64,000 nt of DNA from Streptomyces angustmyceticus (GTDB lineage Bacteria > Actinomycetota > Actinomycetes > Streptomycetales > Streptomycetaceae), in NCBI RefSeq assembly GCF_019933235.1, contig NZ_CP082945.1:6857501-6921500 (forward strand), read 5' to 3'. This document shows, piece after piece, positions 55,163 through 62,336 of this stretch. A program made the position numbers and the translations under genes. The notes beneath the pieces were generated by a model that saw nothing but the letters and a program-made list of their open reading frames with translations, was not told the origin of the DNA and did no database searches. Numbering within the stretch: the stretch's first letter is position 1; each line of letters starts with the position of its first letter.

Positions 55163-55313
55163 GGGGGCCGCCTTCTTGGGAGCCGTTCGGCACCATGCTA
55201 GGCGGGGTGGCCGGGGCGTACATCCCGGACGGACCCCGGTGTGCCGATCGGGTGGCGGTGGCCCGGTCCGCGGCCGCGGCCGCGTCCGGGCGTGCCCCGC
55301 GGTCCGCCGCCGC

Positions 55314-56705
55314 TCAGGAGGACGCGGCCGTGACCCGGCCCTCCCGCACCGCCTCCCCGAGCGCCTGGTGATCGAGCTCGTTGCGGTCCGCGTAGCGCTC
55401 CGCGAACCGTGCCAGCGCCTCGTCGAAGACGGTGCTCCGGCCGAGGTAGGCGCCGATCGCGATCCGGTCGCCGGACCTGGCGTGCGCGCGGGCCAGGGTG
55501 GCCCCGCAGCGCACGGCGAACCGCCGCATGCCGGTCGGCACCATCGCGTCCGCCGGCATGATGCCCTTCCAGTCCCGCAACTGGCGCAGGTAGAAGTCGC
55601 GTTGCCGCCCGTCGATACCGGTGGTCCGCTCCCAGCCGAGGAAGATGTCGCCCGCCGCCTGCATCAGCCGCTGGCCGGCCACGACGCGCTCGCCCTGGTG
55701 GGTGTGGGGCCCCGGACCGGCGTACGGGGCCAGGACCGACTCGTCGGCCTCCTTCGCCTGCAGCAGCAGCGGGTCGTCCAGGTCCTTGCCCACCAGCAGC
55801 ACGACCCAGCACCGGGTGCCCACGCTGCCCACCCCGACGACCTTGCGCGCCACATCGACGACCCGGTACTGCTCCAGCAGCCGGCGGTGGTCCGACCGCA
55901 GAGTGCGGCCGTAGTTCTCGACCAGACGGCGGATCTGGTCCATCAGCTGGTCGCGCTCGATGTCCGGCATCAGATCGTCCAGCGGCACGATCAACGGCGG
56001 ATCGGCGGCGAACCGCACCTGGCCGCCGCTCCTGCGGGTCAGCTTGCGATACGCCTGCACGGTGTCGCGGGTACGGGCCTCCGCGATGGTGCGGGACAGC
56101 GCCGCCCGGCCCCGGCCGTCCAGTTGCTCCGCCTCCTCGGCCTCCACGTCGGCCATGTCGGCATGGGCGTACCAGACCTCCAGGGTGCGCAGGTCCGCGT
56201 AGCGGCGCATCTGCTCGCGGTAGGACGCGCAGGCGGCCCGGACGATGCCGGTCCGCACCTTCTCGGGGAAGCCGTTCCCCCGCCCCGCGATGGCGAAGCT
56301 GGCCGCCAGCCGTTTGACGTCCCACTCCCACGGGCCGGGCAGGGTCTCGTCGAAGTCGTTGATGTCGAACATCAGATGGCGCTCGGGGGAGGCCAGCAGC
56401 CGGAAGTTCAGCAGATGGGCGTCCCCGCACAACTGGGTGCGCAGCCCCGTGGACGGCGTGGCCGCCAGGTCCGCCGCCATGATGGCGGCGGCGCCGCGGT
56501 AGAAGCGGAAGGGCGACTCCAGCATCCGGCCGTAGCGCAGCGGCACCAACTCCGGTACCCGCAGGGCCGACTGCCGCTCGATGATGTCGACCGGGTCCTC
56601 ACGGGCGGCCGTCACGCCGAACTCCGCGTGAACGGAGCGGGGCACTTCGGAGCGAAGTGCCCTGCCCTGTTCCGCGCGTTCCTGCGGGGTGGGTGCGGAG
56701 TCCAT
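55314..56705 (-). CDS. DUF2252 family protein
   Basis: 463 residues. RYGRMLESPFRFYRGAAAIM, CGDAHLLNFRLLASPERHL, MFDINDFDETLPGPWEWDVK and RLAASFAIAGR are the DUF2252 core and resemble aminoglycoside-phosphotransferase-like kinase motifs (GDAHxxN, DxxDFD). Later KVVGVGSVGTRCWVVLLVG and ERVVAGQRLMQAAGDIFLGW complete the family. Biochemistry is not established. It appears monocistronic. Confidence 0.85.
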   Translation of the reverse strand: MDSAPTPQERAEQGRALRSEVPRSVHAEFGVTAAREDPVDIIERQSALRVPELVPLRYGRMLESPFRFYRGAAAIMAADLAATPSTGLRTQLCGDAHLLNFRLLASPERHLMFDINDFDETLPGPWEWDVKRLAASFAIAGRGNGFPEKVRTGIVRAACASYREQMRRYADLRTLEVWYAHADMADVEAEEAEQLDGRGRAALSRTIAEARTRDTVQAYRKLTRRSGGQVRFAADPPLIVPLDDLMPDIERDQLMDQIRRLVENYGRTLRSDHRRLLEQYRVVDVARKVVGVGSVGTRCWVVLLVGKDLDDPLLLQAKEADESVLAPYAGPGPHTHQGERVVAGQRLMQAAGDIFLGWERTTGIDGRQRDFYLRQLRDWKGIMPADAMVPTGMRRFAVRCGATLARAHARSGDRIAIGAYLGRSTVFDEALARFAERYADRNELDHQALGEAVREGRVTAASS

Positions 56706-56726
56706 GGCCGGGGCCGGTGGTTCAGA

Positions 56727-57134
56727 TCACCGGGTGGCCGTCGCGTGATGGTGGTGGTTGTCGTCCGTACACAGCGCCCACATGATGAAGATGTTGATGG
56801 CGACCAGCACGATCGCCCAGAACGGGTAGTGGGGGATCCACAGGAAGTTCGCCAGCGCACCGAAGCCCGCCAGGATGACGCCGAGCACCCGCGCCCACAT
56901 CGCGCCGGTGGCGAGCAGCGCGACACCCGCGAGGAGGATGACGATGCCCACGATGAGGTGGATCCATCCCCAGCCCGTGAGGCTGAAGGAGAAGACGTAG
57001 TTCCGCGTGGTGACGAAGAGGTGGTCCTTGGCGATGGCGGAAATGCCCTCCAGGAAGGTCATCGCGCCACCGAAGATCATCAGAACTGCGGCGAAGGCGG
57101 TCCAACCGCCCACACTGTGCTTCTGAGTGGCCAT
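56727..57134 (-). CDS. four-helix membrane protein, DUF7144-like
   Basis: 135 residues. Helices: TAFAAVLMIFGGAMTFLEGI, WIHLIVGIVILLAGVALLA, VLGVILAGFGALANFL and FWAIVLVAINIFIMWALC, ending in DDNHHHHATATR. The His-rich tail is striking. The family is common in streptomycetes, function unknown. It follows the same strand as the membrane protein at 57233 and lies 21 bases upstream of the DUF2252 start. Confidence 0.75.
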   Translation of the reverse strand: MATQKHSVGGWTAFAAVLMIFGGAMTFLEGISAIAKDHLFVTTRNYVFSFSLTGWGWIHLIVGIVILLAGVALLATGAMWARVLGVILAGFGALANFLWIPHYPFWAIVLVAINIFIMWALCTDDNHHHHATATR

Positions 57135-57232
57135 GGGTCACTCCTCACTTGAGAAACCTGGCCGTCCGAACCGGACCTGCCGACCGTCATGCAGTGTCAT
57201 CCACCGTGGCACACGTCCTGGTCGGCCGCATG

Positions 57233-58072
57233 TCAGGGACGTTCGAAGCCCTGCAGCACCCCGGCCCCCGCGAAGCACAGCGCTCCCGTGAGCGTCCCCC
57301 CATTGGCGATGCCGACGCTGACCGGGCTCCGGGTCTCCGGCCGGGTGAAGGCGGCCAGCGCGGCCACCATGAAGAGCACCGACCCGAGCTGGTTGACCAC
57401 GACGATCCACCAGCCGATGCTGCGCCGGTGCAGGCACAGCGGCCGGTGGCACACCTCGACGACCGCCAGTTGCCCCGAGATCAGGAACAGCAGGCACCCG
57501 ATCATGTCGGGCGCCCAGACCAGCCGGTTCATCTGCTGGACCGTGAGTCCCTGCAGAAACGAATCCAGCAGGTTGACGCCGAACACCAGCGTCCCGGCGA
57601 ACAGCACGAACGTGCTCAGCCAGTCGATCCGGCCCGGCTCGTAGCTCCACCACCGGAAGCGGTGCACGGTCAGCGCACCCGCCCGGCTCTCCCGGCGCGG
57701 CGCGTTGACGGCCTGGACGAGTGAGGCGTAGCCGCCCAGGGTGAAGAACACGCCGCCGACGAAGTAGATCGTGGCGGTCGCGGTGGGGCCGGCCGAGTCG
57801 ACCTGGGCGAGCGCCGCCCCCAGGGCGAACAGCGCCCCGCCGACGACGAAGGAGACCGCGGCGACGCCGTTGAGCCGGCGCAGCCGGACCAGCGTCGCCT
57901 CGTCGGCGCGCCGCGGGCTGCTTTGGGTGGCCCCGGCGGGGCGCACCGCGAGCGTCCCGCGCTTGCGGGCCGCCCGCGACTCCCAGACGGCGGTGTCACC
58001 GGCATCGAGACGCCAGGTCAGCCGGGTGGTGAAGGGCCCCGCGCCCTCGGCCCACTCCTCGGAATTCGCCAC
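57233..58072 (-). CDS. polytopic membrane protein, unknown function
   Basis: 279 residues from GTG 58072. The N-terminal 65 residues are soluble (TTRLTWRLDAGDTAVWESRAARKRG). Six hydrophobic helices follow, including GVAAVSFVVGGALFALGAAL, IYFVGGVFFTLGGYASLV, LSTFVLFAGTLVFGVNLLD, MIGCLLFLISGQLAVVEVC, IVVVNQLGSVLFMVAALAAF and LTGALCFAGAGVL. The motif WWSYEPGRIDWLSTFVLF recurs in bacterial integral membrane families of unknown function. No catalytic residues are evident. Confidence 0.75.
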   Translation of the reverse strand: MANSEEWAEGAGPFTTRLTWRLDAGDTAVWESRAARKRGTLAVRPAGATQSSPRRADEATLVRLRRLNGVAAVSFVVGGALFALGAALAQVDSAGPTATATIYFVGGVFFTLGGYASLVQAVNAPRRESRAGALTVHRFRWWSYEPGRIDWLSTFVLFAGTLVFGVNLLDSFLQGLTVQQMNRLVWAPDMIGCLLFLISGQLAVVEVCHRPLCLHRRSIGWWIVVVNQLGSVLFMVAALAAFTRPETRSPVSVGIANGGTLTGALCFAGAGVLQGFERP

Positions 58073-58171
58073 CGGCCGAGCCTAACGATCCCGTACGGGA
58101 AAGCCGGTAACGCCTCGTCGGCCCGTGGCGTCGCCGGGCGGGGACGGAGTGGCCCGGCCCGCGCGGGGGGC

Positions 58172-58909
58172 TCAGCCCTGGGCGGTGGGCCGGACGACGA
58201 GCTCGTTCACGTCCACGGAAGCCGGCTGCTCGACGGCGAACGCGACGGCGCGGGCGATCGCCTCCGGCGGTATCGCGAGCCGGTCCCGCATCTCCCCGAT
58301 CTGCGCTCTGACCTGCGGATTCGTTGAGGCATCGGCGAAGTCGGTGCGGACCACGCCGGGCGAGACGGTGGTCACCCGCACGGAGTCGCCGGCCTCCTGG
58401 CGCAGGCCCTCGCACAGGGCACGGACCGCGACCTTCGTGGCCGCGTAGACCGCCATGGCCGGGACGACGCGGAAGGCGGCCGTGGAGGCGGTGGTGATGA
58501 AGTGGCCCGTGCCCTGCGCCCGGAAGACCGGCAGCGCGGCGCCGATGCCGTGCAGCACGCCCTTGAGGTTGACGTCGACCATCCGGTCCCACTCGTCGAC
58601 GCGCAGATCGTCGAGCGGCGAGATCGTACCGGCCCCGGCGTTGCCGACCAGGACGTCGAGCCGGCCGAACCGTTCGACGGCCAGGGCGACCAGGGCGTGC
58701 AGGTCCGCCCGCCGGGTCACGTCCGTGCGGGTCTGGACGGCCGTGCCGCCCGCTGCCTCGATCCGCGCCACCAGCTCCGCGAGGCGCTCGGACCGGCGGG
58801 CGCCGAGGACGAGCCGGGCACCCCGCTCGGCGAGCAGCAGCGCGGTCGCCTCGCCGATGCCGCTGCTCGCTCCCGTGATCGCCACGACCTTGCCGTCGAT
58901 TCCGGACAT
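58172..58909 (-). CDS. short-chain dehydrogenase/reductase (NADP type)
   Basis: 245 residues, standard length. VVAITGASSGIGEATALLLA carries the cofactor motif and LVLGARRSERL the NADP-binding arginines. LVGNAGAGTISPL has NAG, and the active site is Ser and YxxxK in TASTAAFRVVPAMAVYAATKVA. The C-terminus VDVNELVVRPTAQG is typical. It is divergent from the MmyB-like regulator at 59099, with a phased palindrome array between them, suggesting direct control. Confidence 0.9.
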   Translation of the reverse strand: MSGIDGKVVAITGASSGIGEATALLLAERGARLVLGARRSERLAELVARIEAAGGTAVQTRTDVTRRADLHALVALAVERFGRLDVLVGNAGAGTISPLDDLRVDEWDRMVDVNLKGVLHGIGAALPVFRAQGTGHFITTASTAAFRVVPAMAVYAATKVAVRALCEGLRQEAGDSVRVTTVSPGVVRTDFADASTNPQVRAQIGEMRDRLAIPPEAIARAVAFAVEQPASVDVNELVVRPTAQG

Positions 58910-59061
58910 GGTGTCTTCCTCTTCCTTCTCGTTCGCCGCCGGTGCCGGCGAACGAGAAGGAACGCCGTGGCGCACCCGGGCCCGCCGGCACCGGAAAGAC
59001 CGCGGTGAGAGCCCATGAGGCCCCCACGCGGAGTCCAGTCTGCGAAGAGCTGAGCCTGGTA

Positions 59062-59091
59062 TCCAGAATCCCGTTATTCTGGAACTAGAAT
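59062..59091. promoter_or_regulatory. phased palindromic operator between SDR and MmyB-like regulator
   Basis: TCCAGAAT-N6-ATTCTGGA (59062-59083) is a perfect palindrome. A second inverted half-site, AGAAT at 59087-59091, extends it. Alternating AGAAT/ATTCT half-sites begin at 59065, 59076 and 59087, exactly 11 bp apart. It ends 7 bases before ATG 59099. Confidence 0.75.
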
Positions 59092-59098
59092 TGCCACC

Positions 59099-59977
59099 AT
59101 GCAGAGGCAACCGGAGCAACGCCGTGAACTGGGCGCCTTCCTGCGCAGCCGCAGGGAGCGGCTGACCCCGGACGAGGTCGGCCTGCCGTCCACCGCCCGG
59201 CGCCGTACCCCGGGCCTGCGCCGGGAGGAACTCGCGCTGCTCGCCGGGATCAGCGCCACCTGGTACACGTACCTGGAACAGGGCCGCGACATCCGCGCCT
59301 CGGACCAGGTGCTCGACGCCCTCGCCCGGGTGCTGCGCCTCGACGCGTACGAGCGCGGACATCTCCACCGCCTCGCCGGACACGCGCCCGCGGCGGAAGC
59401 GGAGGAACCCGAGCCGCTCGCCGCCGAGGTGGCGGCCGTGCCCCTCCTGCTCCAGCCGCACCCGGCGTACATCATCGGCGGCACCTACGACGTGCTCAGC
59501 TGCAACCCGGCGGCCGACGAACTGTTCCCGAACCTCACCGCGGCGGCGGACCGGCCGGCGAACTTCGCCCGCTGGGTGTTCCTCGACCCCGCCGCCCGGG
59601 ACGTCCTGGTCGACTGGGAGCCCGACGCCCGCGGCCTGCTCGCCCGTCTGCGGACGCTGGCCGGACGCCACCCGGGAAACCCCCGCTACACCCGGCTGAT
59701 CGACGAGCTGAAGGAGGGCAGCCCGGAGGTGCGCGCCTGGTGGCCGCGGTACGACGTCCAGGACCGGCACGGCGGCCGCAAACGGCTCCGGCACCCGCGA
59801 CGCGGCACGGTCGACTTCGCCTACACCGCATTCCACCTGGCCGGACAGCCGGAACAGACGCTGGTGATCTATTCCGACGACGGGGCCGCACCTTCGCGGG
59901 AGGGCGACGAGGCGGACGCCGCGCGGACGAGGCGGAGGAGCGCCAGGCCCTACGGCCGGCGGCGCGGGGCGGGCTGA
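59099..59977 (+). CDS. XRE-family regulator with MmyB-like ligand-binding domain
   Basis: 292 residues. The N-terminal HTH spans RRELGAFLRSRRERLTPDEV, RRRTPGLRREELALLAGISA and TWYTYLEQGRDIRASDQVLD, matching MmyB-family XRE. The C-terminal domain (about 105-255) has PAYIIGGTYDVLSCNPAADE, NFARWVFLDPAARDVLVDWE and GTVDFAYTAFHLAGQPEQTL, the PAS-like sensor. Such regulators usually control a neighbouring SDR gene. The ATG lies 7 bases after the palindrome array. Its end overlaps the next regulator by 28 bases. Confidence 0.9.
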   Translation: MQRQPEQRRELGAFLRSRRERLTPDEVGLPSTARRRTPGLRREELALLAGISATWYTYLEQGRDIRASDQVLDALARVLRLDAYERGHLHRLAGHAPAAEAEEPEPLAAEVAAVPLLLQPHPAYIIGGTYDVLSCNPAADELFPNLTAAADRPANFARWVFLDPAARDVLVDWEPDARGLLARLRTLAGRHPGNPRYTRLIDELKEGSPEVRAWWPRYDVQDRHGGRKRLRHPRRGTVDFAYTAFHLAGQPEQTLVIYSDDGAAPSREGDEADAARTRRRSARPYGRRRGAG

Positions 59978-60795
59978 CGGCCGGTGGCGTGGAGGGAACC
60001 GAGGAGGCTGAGCGCGTGCGCGCTGGGGCTCTCCGGTTCGGCCTGGTAGACGACGAGTTGCTGTCCGGGGGCGTCGCGGACGTCGAGGGCCTGGTAGGTG
60101 AGGGTGAGCGGGCCGACGTCCGGGTGGAGGAAGTGCTTGGCCTCGCGGGTCTTGCCGCGCACCGTGTGGGTGTTCCACAGGCGGGTGAACTCCGCGCTGT
60201 GCCCGGTGAGGGTGGTGAGGAGTTCCCGCAGCCGCGGATCGCCGGGCGCGAGGCCCGCCGCCTGGCGCAGGTTGGCGACGGTCACCTCGGCGGTCCGGTC
60301 CCAGTGTGCGTAGAAGTGCCGGGCCGCGGGGTCGAGGAAGGCCATCCGCGCCAGGTTGTCGGCGGGCTGGAAGGGCGCGTACAGGGCGTCGGCCAGGGCG
60401 TTGGCGGCGAGGATGTCCAGGGTCCGGTTGATCACGAACGCCGGGGTGTGCGGGCAGCCGTCCATCAGTTGGCTCAGCGTGCTGCTGACCGTCTCCGCGG
60501 TGGGGGCGAACCGGTCGTCGGGGACGGTCCCGGCCAGCCGGAACAGATGTGTCCTGGCGTCCGCGTCGAGACACAGGGCACGGCCGAGGGCGTCGAGCAC
60601 CTGCGATGAGGGGTGGCGCTCGCGGCCCTGCTCCAGGCGGGTGTAGTAGTCCGCGTTCATCCCGGCCAGGACGGCGACCTCCTCACGGCGCAGTCCGCTG
60701 ACCCTGCGCAGCCCGTAGCTCGCCATGCCGACGTCCTGCGGCCGCACGCCCGCCCGGCGGGCCCGCAGGAACTCTCCGAGGTCGTTGTCAGCCAT
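59950..60795 (-). CDS. XRE-family regulator with MmyB-like ligand-binding domain
   Basis: 281 residues. The HTH contains LGEFLRARRAGVRPQDVGMA, LRRVSGLRREEVAVLAGMNA and DYYTRLEQGRERHPSSQVLD. The sensor domain contains PAFVINRTLDILAANALADA, NLARMAFLDPAARHFYAHWD and GPLTLTYQALDVRDAPGQQL. It is convergent with the first MmyB-like gene (28-base overlap). Upstream and divergent lies the 5' stub of an SDR gene, the usual partner of these regulators, now lost. Confidence 0.9.
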   Translation of the reverse strand: MADNDLGEFLRARRAGVRPQDVGMASYGLRRVSGLRREEVAVLAGMNADYYTRLEQGRERHPSSQVLDALGRALCLDADARTHLFRLAGTVPDDRFAPTAETVSSTLSQLMDGCPHTPAFVINRTLDILAANALADALYAPFQPADNLARMAFLDPAARHFYAHWDRTAEVTVANLRQAAGLAPGDPRLRELLTTLTGHSAEFTRLWNTHTVRGKTREAKHFLHPDVGPLTLTYQALDVRDAPGQQLVVYQAEPESPSAHALSLLGSLHATGRQPAPRRRP

Positions 60796-60874
60796 GCCGG
60801 TCAGGTTAGGCCGCGGGCCCCGCGCGGTGCCTGGGTGTGACGCACCCGGGCACCGTCCGTCCTGGCCGGGGCCG

Positions 60875-60907
60875 GGCGCCCCGCGCGGTCTCGGTCGGCG
60901 GGGCGCC
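60875..60907. repeat. 10-bp inverted repeat upstream of the second MmyB-like gene
   Basis: GGCGCCCCGC at 60875-60884 pairs perfectly with 60898-60907 across a 13-base loop. It lies between the regulator start and the SDR stub, so it could be an operator or a transcript hairpin. Confidence 0.5.
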
Positions 60908-61012
60908 TCCCGGACGCGCCTGCCGCCGGCCCCCGGGAGGCGGCATCCACCGCCGTACGCCCCGGGGGCGGTCCGGCGACCGAACAGGACGACAGAGACG
61001 AGGACTTCACCC

Positions 61013-61049
61013 ATGACCGGACGTCTGCACGGCAAGGTCGCGCTGATCA
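61013..61049 (+). pseudogene. 5' stub of a short-chain dehydrogenase gene
   Basis: ATG at 61013 begins MTGRLHGKVALI, the usual first 12 residues of an SDR just before the TGxxxGxG loop. At about 61049 the sequence changes abruptly to GC-rich Gly/Pro repeats belonging to the opposite-strand gene, so the rest of the SDR is gone. GACGAGGA upstream could be its ribosome site. Its position, divergent from the MmyB-like regulator, matches the intact pair at 58172/59099. Confidence 0.6.
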
Positions 61050-61304
61050 GGTGCCCGGGGCGGGGACCGGGCCGGGCGCGGGACCTGGCTCCGGGCCCGG
61101 TGTCGGCGGTGGCGGGGTCGGGGGGACGGGATCCGGCTCGGGAGCCGGAGGCGAAGGGGGTACGGGATCGGGTCCCGGGGCGGGGACGGGGCCTGGTGCC
61201 GGGCCCGGCGTGGGTCCGGGCGGGCCGGGGCCCGGACCGGGAGTGGGCGGAACCGGGTCCGGATGGCCGGGGCCCGGCGGTCCTGGGGGCTGTCGCACCG
61301 TCAT
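61047..61304 (-). CDS. small proline-rich repeat protein
   Basis: 85 residues, nearly all Pro, Gly, Asp, Glu, Val and Ala: MTVRQPPGPPGPGHPDPVPP, then PTPGPGPGPPGPTPGPAPGP with further PDPVPPSPP-type units. AAGGAGGAG lies directly before the ATG, which supports real translation. The stop codon falls within the SDR stub, so the end may be a junction product and the protein may once have been longer or shorter. The repeats resemble extended polyproline or collagen-like linkers. No function assigned. Confidence 0.5.
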   Translation of the reverse strand: MTVRQPPGPPGPGHPDPVPPTPGPGPGPPGPTPGPAPGPVPAPGPDPVPPSPPAPEPDPVPPTPPPPTPGPEPGPAPGPVPAPGT

Positions 61305-61626
61305 CTCCTCCTTCTGCGTCGCTCCTCGGCGGCCGCGCGCCGCACGCGCGCACCGCACGGCACGCTGGTCTCCTTGCCGGTCCCGCGCCGACCATGCGGA
61401 AGCCATCCGTACGGCACCCGGATGCCCCGCACCCGGATGCCGCCGCGCGCGTGGCCGCCGGGGCGTGGCCCCGCACCCGGTGCGCCGTTGCGCCCCATGG
61501 AGCAGCGGCGGTTTCCCGCCGCGCGGACCGGGGACCGTGACAGCACACCACCCACCGGACCGGCAAAGGACAGCGTGTGGCCCGCACTTCCCCCGGCGAC
61601 CCGCGGCCTCTTCGCGAGGCCGCGCC
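61305..61626. other. intergenic region, no confident feature
   Basis: 322 bases between the Pro-rich gene and the glycosylase-like gene (divergent). It contains a short direct-repeat run around 61419-61450 (GGATGCCCCGCACCCGGATGCCGC). It probably holds promoters for both. No gene seen. Confidence 0.4.
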
Positions 61627-62286
61627 ATGAGCCCCCGCGGCGGGCGGCGGGCCCTCGCGCACACCCTGCTGGAGCGGCACGGCGAGACCTTCGCGGCACA
61701 GAGCGGCATCCGGCTCCGCAACACACCGCAGCCGCTGTACCAGGTGCTGGTGCTGGCCGGGCTGCTCAGCGCACGCATCCGCGCGTCGGTGGCGGTCGCG
61801 TCCGCGCGCGCCCTGTTCGACGCGGGGATGCGCACGCCGCGGCGGATGGCGGCGGCGACCTGGCAGCAGCGGGTCGACGCCCTGGGGGAGGGCGGCTACC
61901 GGCGCTACGACGAGCGCACCGCCACCCAGCTCGGTGACGGCGCCGCACTGCTGCTGGACGCGTACGGCGGCGATCTGCGCCGGATGCGGGACGAGGCCGG
62001 CGGCGACACCGCCGCGCTGCGCGGCGCCCTGCGGAAGGTGCCGGGTCTGGGGCCCGCGGGCTGCGACATCTTTCTGCGCGAGGTGCAGGGCGTCTGGCCC
62101 GAACTCGCCCCGTATCTCGACGCCAAGGCCGTCCAGGGCGCGGAGCGGCTGGGCCTGCCGGGCGACGGCCGGCAGCTGGCCCGGCTGGTCGGGCCGGACG
62201 ATGCCGCCGCCTTCGCCTCCGGCCTGGTGCGCGCGGCCCTCGACCGGTCCGTCGTCGAGGACGTACGGGAGGCGGCGGGGGCCTGA
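61627..62286 (+). CDS. HhH-GPD (endonuclease III-like) DNA glycosylase-like protein
   Basis: 219 residues, all-helical. The helix-hairpin-helix is LRKVPGLGPAGCDIFLREVQ, followed by VWPELAPYLDAKAVQGAERL, where the position of the catalytic Asp is held by Asp in YLDAK. The N-terminal LYQVLVLAGLLSARIRASVA is the helical bundle of the EndoIII family. No C-terminal iron-sulfur Cys cluster is present. It would remove damaged bases, but its substrate is unknown and the catalytic Lys is not obvious. Confidence 0.7.
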   Translation: MSPRGGRRALAHTLLERHGETFAAQSGIRLRNTPQPLYQVLVLAGLLSARIRASVAVASARALFDAGMRTPRRMAAATWQQRVDALGEGGYRRYDERTATQLGDGAALLLDAYGGDLRRMRDEAGGDTAALRGALRKVPGLGPAGCDIFLREVQGVWPELAPYLDAKAVQGAERLGLPGDGRQLARLVGPDDAAAFASGLVRAALDRSVVEDVREAAGA

Positions 62287-62336
62287 CCGGCGGGGGGCCT
62301 GGCCGGCGGAGGCGGATGCCGGGCGGCCCGGTGCCG

